Assembly: GCA_963773735.1 (NCBI GenBank)
Contig: CAVZCK010000021.1
Span: forward strand, 186,001-250,000
Direction of reading: 5' to 3'
DNA length: 64,000 bases
Source of the DNA: CAVZCK01 sp963773735
Lineage (GTDB): Bacteria; Pseudomonadota; Alphaproteobacteria; Rhizobiales; Rhodomicrobiaceae
Each line of letters begins with the position of its first letter. The stretch's first letter is position 1. The notes under the pieces were generated by a model that was given only the letters and a program-made list of their open reading frames with translations, was not told where the DNA came from and did no database searches. Shown here piece by piece: positions 24,905 through 32,561 of this stretch. The translations under genes were made by a program, and so were the position numbers.

Positions 24905-26537
24905 TTAGTCCTTCTGCGCCAGATAGTTGGTGATCCGCATCAGCTCGACGCGGCGGTTGCGCTCCTCCGGTCCTTGCGTATCGATCAGCAGCTCCAACTC
25001 GCCATAGCCTTGCGTGACCAGGTTCTCCGGCGGCACGCCGAACTCATCCGCCAGCACGCGCGCGACAGCCTCCGCGCGCCGGTCCGAGAGCGAGAGATTG
25101 TCCTCGTCCGAGCCCACCGCATCCGTGTAGCCGGCAATCAGAAACACCTCATCCGGGTTGCGATCGATGATGTGCGTGATCGCCCGGGCGACAGACTGCG
25201 AGCTTGTCGATCTGGCTCTCACGCACTTCCCATGAGCCGAACTCGAATGTGACGGTGTTCAGATTGAGCTTGCGGAAGCGTTTGCGGATATCCGGGCTGT
25301 AGCGGATTTCATCGAGCGTGTAGTCCTCATCAAGATCCTCGACCGGGGGAGCCGAGAGGATTTGCTCGATCTCGTCCTCGTCGGCCTGATCGGCATAGAG
25401 GTAATAATCGTGCTGCGGAATGTTGAGCGCGAAGAAAGGCAGCGTCACGTAAAATCCGAAGCTGCCACGATCATGGTCCCTATCGCGATGGCGGCGGCGA
25501 TATTCATTGTTGATCAGCACGATTTCGCGGCCGTCCGGAAAGCGCTTGATCCGGCGGATCAGGTGCCCGTCCTTGTCTTCAATGGTAATGATCTGGATGC
25601 CGTTGTCCCTCATGATCACAGTGCGGCTGCCGCCACCGGGGCCGTGTTCGACGTGGACGTCGCGGGCCGAGCCTCGCAGCCGCTCGATCTCGTTATGCTG
25701 GATGATGATCCGGCCGCGGTCGCGGATAATCCGCCGCGAATCCGGCTCCTCGATAACGATGCGGCCGCCTTCCTCGCGCCTCTCATGCCGCTGGCGGGCG
25801 ATGTCTTGCAGGTGTTCGCGGGAGAATTCGTGCCGTACCTTGCGGCGCGCGTCGAGCTCCTCGTGTGAAATCTTGACGATGTTCGATCTTCTCCTCGATC
25901 GCGGTCGCGGTGATCTTCCACCCGGTTTTTTGTCTTGTCTTTCAGGTCACGAAGATGATCGCGCTCGGCGTCCTTGCGCAAGCGGTCCTTGTCAGCTTGT
26001 TCCTTGAGTTTGCGCTCGCGCTCCTTGTCGGCCTGCTCTCGGAGCTTGCGGTCGTGCTCGGCTTTCTGCGGTCTTTGTCCTTTTCGGCATCACGATGCTC
26101 GCGGTCTTTATCGGCTTGTTCCGCGAAGCTTGCGTTCGCGTTCCTCGCGCTCGGCATCCTTGCGGAAGCGGTCTTTATCGGCTTGGTCCTTGAGTTTGCG
26201 CTCGCGCTCCTTGTCGGCCTGATCTCGGAGCACGCGGTCGTGCTCGGCGTTTCCGCGATCACGATCGGCATTGCCGCGGTCACCCTGGTTGAACTGCTGG
26301 TTCCCGCGATTGCGCTGATCCTGCTGATGCTGCTGGCGCGTCCTGCTGTTGCTGCTGCCCTTTCTGACGGCGTTTTCTCTCCTCGTCCTGCTGGTCCGTC
26401 TGCTGCTGTGTGTTCTGGGCAAGGACGAAAGATGCCTCTGGTCGTCCCTGAGGTTCCGCTTGCGCCGAGCCGCTGCCGGCGAGCCCAATTGCGGTTCCGA
26501 TCAAAAGAATCGTGCTTCTTGTGCCTGTCCACGGCAT
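24905..26537 (-). CDS. OmpA-family protein with charged repetitive N-terminal region, several frameshifts
   Basis: Starts at ATG 26537 behind GGAGG with a signal peptide (MPWTGTRSTILLIGTAIGLA...AQA), then a Gln-rich stretch (QQQTDQQDEERKRRQKGQQQ) and long charged repeats such as DKERERKLKDQADKDRFRKD. A beta-rich segment follows (QIITIEDKDGHLIRRIKR, YSPDIRKRFRKLNLNTVTFE), ending in a standard OmpA peptidoglycan-binding domain: FLIAGYTDAVGSDEDNLSLS, RRAEAVARVLADEF, TQGYGE, RNRRVELMRI. The parts sit in different frames, with shifts in the repeat region (about 25.9-26.4 kb, more than three) and near 25,207. The family is common in Bradyrhizobium and relatives and should anchor to peptidoglycan. 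Expected length about 540 residues. Confidence 0.78.
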
Positions 26538-26653
26538 TTCCTAACCTCCGCTCTCTTGTGCGATTTTGCGCCGTTCGGGCTCTGTGAAAGAGCCCAATTC
26601 CGTTCATTCTGCGTGAAACATCACTTTGCGATGCTGACTGTAGCCTGAACGGC

Positions 26654-26678
26654 AAAAATGGCGGGCATTTGCCCCGCC
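26654..26678 (-). terminator. Rho-independent terminator after the SDR gene
   Basis: On the reverse strand the arms GGCGGG and CCCGCC enclose GCAAATG and are followed by ATTTTTGCC. It sits about 70 bases past the SDR stop codon, in the gap before the OmpA-family gene. Confidence 0.75.
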
Positions 26679-26746
26679 GGTCCGAAACCGATCGGAAACG
26701 GATCGGCGCCGGGTTGAGACAATCGGCAATTCGGGGCGCGGGCGGC

Positions 26747-27487
26747 TCATGTTTCGAAGCCGCCATCGACATTCAGGGTCGCGCCGGTGATATAGGCGGC
26801 TTCCTCGCTCGCCAGAAAGACGGCGGCATGGGCCACATCTTCCGGTGCGCCGTAACGCCCGAGCGCGGTCATCATGGTCATGAGCCTGGCATGGCGGCTG
26901 TCATCGGGGTTCATGTCGGTAGCGATCGGCCCTGGCTGGATAGCATTGACGGTAATCCCGAGCGGCGCTAGGTCGCGGGCAAAAGCCCTGGTCATGCCGG
27001 CGACGGCGAATTTGCTGATGGCATAAAGGCCGATGCCGGGCGCGGGGACGCGCGCGCCGAACGTGCTCGACAGGTTGATGATCCGCCCGCCACAGGGCAT
27101 GAGCGGGACCGCCGCCTTGATGGCGATAAAGGCCCCGCGCAGATTGACGTTCATCACCCGGTCGAACTCTTCGTCGCTCGCCTCGTGCAGCGGGCGGCGC
27201 AGGAACAGGCCGGCATTATTGACGAGGATATCCAGCCCGCCGAGGCGCTCGTGCACCTCAGCGACCGCATGGCGGACAGCGGCGGCATCGCCGGCATCGG
27301 CGCGCATCGCTTCGGCGCGAACGCCGTGATCGCGAATGGCGGCGGCGGTCTCGGCGGCTTTGTCCGGCGAGCTGAAATAGGTGAAGCCGACATCCGCGCC
27401 CGCCTCGGCCAGCCCGATGGCGATTGCCGCGCCGATGCCGCGGCTCGCCCCGGTCACCAGGGCCTTCCGGCCCGAAAGTCTACCCAT
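26747..27487 (-). CDS. Short-chain dehydrogenase/reductase (SDR)
   Basis: Classical SDR oxidoreductase, 246 residues, cytoplasmic, NAD(P)-dependent. TGASRGIGAA at residues 13-22 (cofactor loop), NNAG near 90, the catalytic Ser in INLSST, YAISK (Tyr and Lys) near 153-157, and IQPGPIATDMNP are present, followed by the C-terminal ITGATLNVDGG. The Arg after TGAS favours NADP(H). The substrate is not predictable; sequence type is FabG-like. The DUF1330 gene lies 24 bases upstream on the same strand, so the two form a likely operon, with a terminator downstream. Confidence 0.9.
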   Translation of the reverse strand: MGRLSGRKALVTGASRGIGAAIAIGLAEAGADVGFTYFSSPDKAAETAAAIRDHGVRAEAMRADAGDAAAVRHAVAEVHERLGGLDILVNNAGLFLRRPLHEASDEEFDRVMNVNLRGAFIAIKAAVPLMPCGGRIINLSSTFGARVPAPGIGLYAISKFAVAGMTRAFARDLAPLGITVNAIQPGPIATDMNPDDSRHARLMTMMTALGRYGAPEDVAHAAVFLASEEAAYITGATLNVDGGFET

Positions 27488-27511
27488 GTTGATCTCGCCA
27501 GCCTGGCCCGG

Positions 27512-27802
27512 TCAGTCGACGCCTTCGACGACGAGGAGTTCGGTATCGGCATTTGCCTGGCGGATGGCGGCCGCGATCTGATATTCCGGTGACCGGTAAC
27601 AGGCGACCGCCTTCTCGAAACTGTCGAATTCGATAATGACATTGCGGGGCCGCGCAGGGCCCTCCATCGCCTCGTAGCGGCCGCCGCGCGCCAGAAAGCG
27701 GGCGCCATATTTCTCGAAGGCTGGCTTTGCCGCCGCCAGATATTTGGGGTAGTTTTCGGCGTTGTTGACTGTGACGTGTGCGATCCAATAGCCCTTCGGC
27801 AT
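27512..27802 (-). CDS. DUF1330 domain protein
   Basis: 96-residue dimeric alpha-beta barrel type protein: KGYWIAHVTVNNAENYPKYL, FEKYGARFLARGGRYEAMEG, NVIIEFDSFEKAVACYRSPE and a C-terminal VVEG. These are the usual DUF1330 segments; the family has ferredoxin-like folds with no agreed reaction. A GGGAGAG site precedes ATG 27802. It probably heads the two-gene operon with the SDR. A second, exported DUF1330 protein lies at 37,922. Confidence 0.88.
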   Translation of the reverse strand: MPKGYWIAHVTVNNAENYPKYLAAAKPAFEKYGARFLARGGRYEAMEGPARPRNVIIEFDSFEKAVACYRSPEYQIAAAIRQANADTELLVVEGVD

Positions 27803-27903
27803 GACGCTCTCCCTGTGATTGACCCGCCAGCATAGACCGGCGGCCTGGGATTGCGAAAGAGGCGGGCGGGGCTTAACAAAGGATTTCACCGTGGAGGAAG
27901 ACC

Positions 27904-28375
27904 GTGATCCGGGTTCAGACCGAGGATTTCGACGCCGGCGCGGAAATCGCCGCGCTGACGGCCGGCCGTGACGACATCGGCGCCGTCGTCAGCTTTACCG
28001 GAACTCGTCCGGCGCGGCAGCGGAGCCGGCGAGATCTGCGCCATGACGCTGGAGCACTATCCGGGCATGACCGAGCAGGAGTTGGAGCGCATCGAGCTTG
28101 AGGCGCGGGAGCGCTGGCCGCTCAGCGCCTGCCTCATCGTTCACCGCTATGGGCGGCTGGTGCCGGGCGACAATATCGTGCTGGTTGTCACCGCCTCATC
28201 ACACCGCCAGGCTGCATTCGAGGCGGCCGCCTTCCTGATGGACTATCTGAAGACCAGCGCCCCGTTCTGGAAGAAGGAGGAGCTGGCGGGCGGCGAAAGC
28301 GCCTGGGTGCACGCCAGCGGCGCCGATGACGAGGCGGCGGCGCGCTGGATGGGCAAGGCCAAAGCCGCAGAATGA
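27904..28375 (+). CDS. moaE: Molybdopterin synthase catalytic subunit MoaE, frameshifted
   Basis: Large subunit of molybdopterin synthase, which transfers sulfur from MoaD to precursor Z to make the dithiolene of molybdenum cofactor. GTG 27904 has GGAGGAAG upstream. The start (VQTEDFDAGAEIAALTAG, GAVVSFTG) and the rest (EICAMTLEHYPGMTEQELER, HRYGRLVPGDNIVLV, FLMDYLKTSAPFWKKEEL) lie in adjacent frames; removing one A of the pair at 28002-28003 joins them as FTGLVRRGSGAGEI. The catalytic KKE region is present. Length about 156 residues matches the family. No moaD is adjacent. It converges with moaB. Confidence 0.88.
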
Positions 28376-28387
28376 GCGGCGGCGGTC

Positions 28388-28927
28388 TCACTTGTTGCGA
28401 TGTTCCTCAAGCCGCGGCATGATCTCGACGAAATTACAAGGCCCATGCCGGAAATCGAGCTGGGCCTTGAGGATGCCGTCCCAGGCATCCCGGCAGGCTC
28501 CGGGCGAGCCCGGCAGGCAAAACACGTAAGTGCCGGAAATCACGCCCGCAAGGGAGCGCGACTGGATGGTCGAGGTACCGATCTTCTGGAAGCTGATCAT
28601 ATGCATCAGCGCCGAGAAGCCGTCGATTTCCTTCTCGAACAGCGGCCTGACAGCTTCCGGTGTCACATCACGGCCGGTGAGGCCGGTGCCCCCGGTCGTC
28701 AGGATCGCATCGATTTGCGGATCGGCCGCCCAGCGGCTCACCACGGCCTGGATCTCGGCAATTTCGTCCCTGACGATGCGCGGTCGGCGAGATGATGGCC
28801 GGCGCCGGTCAAGAGCCCGGCTAGCAGCAGCGCCGGACTTGTCGTCCGGCGGCTTGCGCGTATCCGAAATCGTGAGCACGGCGATGCGCACGGGCTTGAA
28901 CGGCTTTGTTTCATCAATTCCAGCCAT
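28388..28927 (-). CDS. moaB: Molybdenum cofactor biosynthesis protein MoaB, locally frame-altered
   Basis: MoaB/Mog-fold protein implicated in molybdopterin adenylylation or metal insertion. PVRIAVLTISDTR near the start, AILTTGGTGLTGRDVTPEAV, EIDGFSALMHMISFQKIGTS and TYVFCLPGSPGACRDAWDGI are typical. Between residues about 42 and 62 the frame reads Arg/Ser-rich sequence, while the neighbouring frame gives the expected LLLAGLLTGAGHHLADR, so two compensating indels (near 28,838 and 28,787) appear to cancel. The start is uncertain: ATG 28927 (MAGIDETKPF) or 28936; neither has a strong ribosome site. About 179 residues. Confidence 0.86.
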   Translation of the reverse strand: MAGIDETKPFKPVRIAVLTISDTRKPPDDKSGAAASRALDRRRPSSRRPRIVRDEIAEIQAVVSRWAADPQIDAILTTGGTGLTGRDVTPEAVRPLFEKEIDGFSALMHMISFQKIGTSTIQSRSLAGVISGTYVFCLPGSPGACRDAWDGILKAQLDFRHGPCNFVEIMPRLEEHRNK

Positions 28928-28976
28928 GGGGAGCATTCGCGTTCGTCGCCTCGGCGCCGCGGCGCCGGTATTTGGC

Positions 28977-29498
28977 CTAGCGTGTGAGCGCCACCGTCGC
29001 GACCGGAACAAAACGCCCGGCGGCAGGATCGAACTGGGTGATCGTCAGCGAATGGCTCGACGACCCGGAGACCTTAACGGCGAAGCGCCCCTGAAAATTG
29101 GGGCCGTCAACCTCGATATTCATATGGTCGCCGCTGATCTTGCCTTTGATCTGGCCTGTATTGTTCGCGACCTTCTCGTTCCAGATCCCGGAAACATCAT
29201 TGCCGTCGCAGGAGACATCAGCGCCGGCATCGAATTTGTAGTCGGTTCCGGCGCAGGAAATCTTCTGATCGACCCGTGCTGCCGATGTATTGTAATGCAC
29301 GCGGCAGGCGATCCGCTCTTCGGCACCGCCGATGGGTTTTACGGTGCCGGAGCCGCGCCAGGCGCCCTTGAGATTATTGATCAGCGATTGCGCCTGAATA
29401 TCGCAAGCCGCGGTCGCCGGACTTGCGCTGGCAGCAACTGCCAGAATAACAACCCCCGAGAGGGCCGAAAAAACCTTGGTCGTAGATAAAAGCTTCAT
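28977..29498 (-). CDS. Secreted conserved hypothetical protein
   Basis: 173 residues from ATG 29498 (GGGGA upstream) with a signal peptide (MKLLSTTKVFSALSGVVILA...ATA) and mature start ACDIQAQSLINNLKGAWRGS. Three or four Cys (ACDI, IACRV, ISCAG, VSCDG) probably form disulfides in the periplasm. The pattern of short strands (GSGTVKPIG, RIACRVHYN, QIKGKISGDHMNIEV, GRFAVKVSG) suggests a beta-barrel, lipocalin-like fold. The family occurs in rhizobia but has no assigned function to my knowledge. The frame is intact. Confidence 0.7.
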   Translation of the reverse strand: MKLLSTTKVFSALSGVVILAVAASASPATAACDIQAQSLINNLKGAWRGSGTVKPIGGAEERIACRVHYNTSAARVDQKISCAGTDYKFDAGADVSCDGNDVSGIWNEKVANNTGQIKGKISGDHMNIEVDGPNFQGRFAVKVSGSSSHSLTITQFDPAAGRFVPVATVALTR

Positions 29499-29687
29499 GA
29501 CGTGTCCCCTGCCTGTATTCGCTCTCGTGCTCGGTGTGCCCATTTTTCTTGAACCAATTCACGGTTGGCGGCAATGACCTCAGCAAAGACATGGCGGCCC
29601 TACCGCTCCAATTTCGTATACATCAGATTTGGGGTGCGCGGCCGCAGGTGAAAACGGCGTTTTTCGCCCCTTTGAACATTTCCGCGG

Positions 29688-30500
29688 TCAGGTGATTCTT
29701 GGCCACAGAGCATAAAAATGGTGAACCGGGCCGTGCCCATGTCCGATGGCGAGCTCGTCGGCCTTGATCAGGGCATTGGTCAGATAGACTTTTGCCTCCC
29801 TCACGGCATCGAGCATGCTCATGCCGGTGGCAAGATTGGCGGCGATCGCGGATGACAGCGTGCAGCCCGTGCCATGGGTATTCTTGGTTCTGACCCGGTC
29901 GGCAGCGAGACGCACGATGTTCGTGCCGTCGAAAAAGATGTCGACCGCTTCGGGACCGCTTGCGTGTCCGCCCTTCATCAGCACGGCTTTCGGCCCGAGC
30001 GACAGAAGCAGCTCGCCCTGACGAACCATCATCGTCTCATCGACCGCCTGGGTCGCGCCGAGCAGTCTGGCTGCTTCCGGCAGATTGGGCGTGAGGAGAT
30101 CCGCGAGCGGAAGCAAATGGCTGCGCAGGGCGAATTCGGCGCCTTCATCGAGCAAAGGATCGCCGCTCCCCGCAACCATCACCGGATCGAGCACGACCGG
30201 CGCGCCGTGCCAGGCGCCAAGCCCCTCGGCAACGGCAATCACCGCGCCCTCATTGCCGAGCATTCCGACTTTGACGGCGCCGACATCGAGATCGGCAAAA
30301 ACCGCATCCATCTGCGCGCGAATGAAATCGGGCGGCACGGCATGGATCGCGCTCACGCCGCGGGTGTTCTGCGCCGTCAGCGCGGTAATGACCGAGGCGC
30401 CGTAGACGCCGAGCGCGGAAAAGGTCTTCAGATCGGCTTGGATGCCGGCGCCCCCCGAGGAATCAGAGCCGGCGATTGTCAGAGCGATTGGCGTTTTCAT
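29688..30500 (-). CDS. thiD: Hydroxymethylpyrimidine/phosphomethylpyrimidine kinase
   Basis: ThiD phosphorylates hydroxymethylpyrimidine twice to the diphosphate used in thiamine assembly; ribokinase fold. 270 residues, E. coli 266. The signatures are TIAGSDSSGGAGIQADLKTF (residues 8-27), VITALTAQNTRGV, VGMLGN, VLDPVMVAGSGDPLL, LTPNLPEAARLLG, LMKGGH and the C-terminal TKNTHGTGCTLSSAIAANLA with the catalytic anion hole. No other thiamine genes are near and no TPP riboswitch is visible in the upstream region. Confidence 0.95.
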   Translation of the reverse strand: MKTPIALTIAGSDSSGGAGIQADLKTFSALGVYGASVITALTAQNTRGVSAIHAVPPDFIRAQMDAVFADLDVGAVKVGMLGNEGAVIAVAEGLGAWHGAPVVLDPVMVAGSGDPLLDEGAEFALRSHLLPLADLLTPNLPEAARLLGATQAVDETMMVRQGELLLSLGPKAVLMKGGHASGPEAVDIFFDGTNIVRLAADRVRTKNTHGTGCTLSSAIAANLATGMSMLDAVREAKVYLTNALIKADELAIGHGHGPVHHFYALWPRIT

Positions 30501-31066
30501 AGCTTCAATAGATAAGGCCGGCCCATCGTGCCCACGAGGCTGGTGCCGAAACTGCCCACAATTTGTGTCGCCTCAGACACAGGATACCAGTTGTAGACCG
30601 CAAGGCCAAGCAGTCAGCGCCGAACGGCCGGCGCTTCTATCGGCAATCCGGCGCCGCACCATGCGAGATGGGGTTCGAGCGGCACGTCATCCTCGGATGC
30701 AGCCGGGTAAGGCCTCGGCCGTCATGCGGGCAAAACGAGCGGTAAATGATCGGAGGACCGAAATGATCGTTGGCCGCGTGGGGGGCCGGAAAGCGCCGTC
30801 ATGGGCATGGCTGATGACCTCGTCGCTTCGCCATATTGTCGGTCTCAGACCTAAAATTCCTGCAGTGAAATTCCCCAGCGGGCCTGAGCTTTATTGCCGA
30901 TCGCCGGGATTGACAAGGAATCGCGCCGATCCTTATATTGCGCGCGCGGTTGCATCGCTCGACCGCTTAATGCGCTGCCCCAGGCTCACGTCAATCCGAA
31001 TGGCAGTCAAAGTCCGTGGCATTGCCACGGCGCCGATGGGCGCGTGAAGATAAGGAATAGCTGATC
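30501..31066. other. Divergent intergenic region thiD-rplU
   Basis: 566 bases between leftward thiD and rightward rplU. It holds the strong promoter described at 30,910-30,939 and a roughly 130-base rplU leader. An open frame exists across it on the plus strand but it lacks family resemblance. No TPP riboswitch core (CTGAGA...ACCTGA) was seen on the thiD side. Confidence 0.5.
30910..30939 (+). promoter_or_regulatory. Sigma-70 type promoter of the rplU-rpmA operon
   Basis: A perfect -35 box TTGACA (30910-30915) is followed after 17-18 bases by TTATAT/TATATT (30933-30939) and then GC-rich sequence, an arrangement close to the housekeeping consensus. The L21 start is about 130 bases downstream. 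Confidence 0.7.
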
Positions 31067-31582
31067 ATGTACGCTGTCATTCGAACCGGCGGCAAACAAT
31101 ACCGGGTTGCTCCGGAAGATGTTCTGGACATCGAGAAGATTCCCGGTGAGGCCGGCGATGCCGTCGAATTCACCGATGTTTTGATGATCGCCGGCGATGC
31201 CAGCCCTGAGATCGGCGCGCCGCTGGTCTCCGGCGCCATGGTTGCCGCGGAACTGGTTGAGCAGCACCGCGGCGAAAAGATCATCATCTTCAAGAAGAGA
31301 CGCCGCAAGAACTATCGCCGCAAGCAAGGTCACCGTCAGGATCTGACGACCGTCCGCATAACCGAAATTCTGTTCGGTGGTGCAAAGCCAGCAAAGCAGG
31401 CCGCAAAGCCGAAGGCCGCGGCGGAGGCGCCTGTCAAGAAGGCTAAGGCAGCCAAGGCCGAGGAGGGCGCGGAGGCAAAACCCGCCAAGGCCCAAGCCGC
31501 GAAAAAGGCAAAGCCAGAGGCGGAGACGGGCGACAAGCCGGCCAAAGCAGCGGCGAAAAAGCCCGCGAAGAAAGATGCGTGA
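31067..31582 (+). CDS. rplU: 50S ribosomal protein L21 with long Lys/Ala-rich tail
   Basis: L21 binds 23S rRNA in the large subunit. Residues 1-103 are a normal L21: MYAVIRTGGKQYRVAPEDVL, KIIIFKKRRRKNYRRKQGHR (the basic rRNA-binding stretch) and DLTTVRITEI. A tail of about 68 residues follows, made of repeated KPAK/KAAK/EAKPAK units, so the total is 171 against 103 in E. coli. Such tails are common on L21 in Hyphomicrobiales. AAGGAATAG precedes ATG 31067. Followed after 11 bases by rpmA. Confidence 0.95.
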   Translation: MYAVIRTGGKQYRVAPEDVLDIEKIPGEAGDAVEFTDVLMIAGDASPEIGAPLVSGAMVAAELVEQHRGEKIIIFKKRRRKNYRRKQGHRQDLTTVRITEILFGGAKPAKQAAKPKAAAEAPVKKAKAAKAEEGAEAKPAKAQAAKKAKPEAETGDKPAKAAAKKPAKKDA

Positions 31583-31593
31583 AGGATTGAGAG

Positions 31594-31917
31594 ATGGCAC
31601 ATAAAAAGGCAGGCGGCTCCTCGCGCAATGGTCGCGACAGCGCCGGACGGCGGCTTGGCGTGAAGAAGTTCGGCGGCGAGCGCGTCATTCCCGGCAACAT
31701 CATCATCCGCCAGCGCGGCACGAAATGGCATCCCGGCACGGGCGTCGGCATCGGCAAGGACCACACGATTTTCGCACTTCAGGAGGGCGAGGTCGCGTTC
31801 CAGGCGCGCGCAAGCGGCAGAATTTACGTTTCGGTCGTTGGCAAAGAGGCGCCGCATCCTAGCGCTGTTCACCGGGAGTATCCGGCATGTCGGAAGCCGG
31901 GAGTATGCGCGAGCTGA
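31594..31917 (+). CDS. rpmA: 50S ribosomal protein L27
   Basis: L27 lies near the peptidyl-transferase centre. MAHKKAGGSSRNGRDSAGRR, LGVKKFGGERVIPGNIIIRQ, RGTKWHPGTGVGIGKDHTIF and GRIYVSV are all standard. The family usually ends at 85-90 residues; here the frame continues to 107 with an unlike tail (PHPSAVHREYPACRKPGVCA) that overlaps the next gene by 31 bases. A one-base indel near 31,845-31,860 would bring an in-frame TAG and a normal length, so the tail may not be real. Confidence 0.93.
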   Translation: MAHKKAGGSSRNGRDSAGRRLGVKKFGGERVIPGNIIIRQRGTKWHPGTGVGIGKDHTIFALQEGEVAFQARASGRIYVSVVGKEAPHPSAVHREYPACRKPGVCAS

Positions 31918-32534
31918 CACCGGATTTCCTGCGCGCCCCAGTGGAAACGCGCCGGCTCGTTCTTCGTCCGCCGGTCATCGCCGATCTTCCCGCGATTTGC
32001 CGGCTCGTCAACGATCCGGACATTGCCGTGAATACCGGTGCGATCCGCTACCCTTACGCGCCTATTATGGGGCGGAAATGGCTGGAGGCCGCCGGCCGCA
32101 TGCGGCGAGGCGCATTTCACGTCCCCTATCTATTGACCCTGCGGTCCAATACCCGCCTCTTTGCTGGCGTTGCGGGTATCGCGGTGCGACAAGGGCGACC
32201 GCCGACGATTGGCTATTGGCTTGCCCGATCGCACCGGGGCAAGGGGCTTGCGGCAGAAGCGGCGCGGGCGCTCATTACCGTCATCTTCGCCAAAAGCAAT
32301 GCGCTTGCTGTCGCGGCCAGTTGCCGGACCTCGAACGACCCGTCCCGGCGCGTTCTTGAAGCTGCCGGCATGCGGCGTGTCGGACGAGGTCGGTTGAAAT
32401 CAGTTCAGCTCGGCCGGTATGTGCCTGTGCTGATCTACCGGATCGACCGAAAATCCTGGAAAAGACCGCGCTCTTACCCCGCTTGCAACAACCGACGCAA
32501 AGGCGGCAAAAATTGCGCTATAATGGTTGGGCCT
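31887..32534 (+). CDS. RimJ/RimL-type GNAT acetyltransferase
   Basis: Acetyl-CoA dependent N-acetyltransferase. RLVLRPPVIADLPAICRLVN at the start, IGYWLARSHRGKGLAAEAAR (acetyl-CoA loop HRGKGLA) near residues 107-126, and SNDPSRRVLEAAGM are typical. GNAT genes often follow rpmA in Hyphomicrobiales. The domain ends near residue 190 (YVPVLIYRIDRKSW), but no stop codon follows in this frame: it runs on into the AsmA gene without interruption. I end it before the first plausible AsmA start; the true stop was probably lost to an indel. Confidence 0.8.
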
Positions 32535-32561
32535 ATGGCAAACATCCACCGGCGCGATTCG

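Noticed and set aside
30442..31047. A 200-codon open frame on the plus strand between thiD and rplU
   Set aside because: It overlaps the thiD start antisense and the rplU promoter, has no ribosome site and resembles no protein family.
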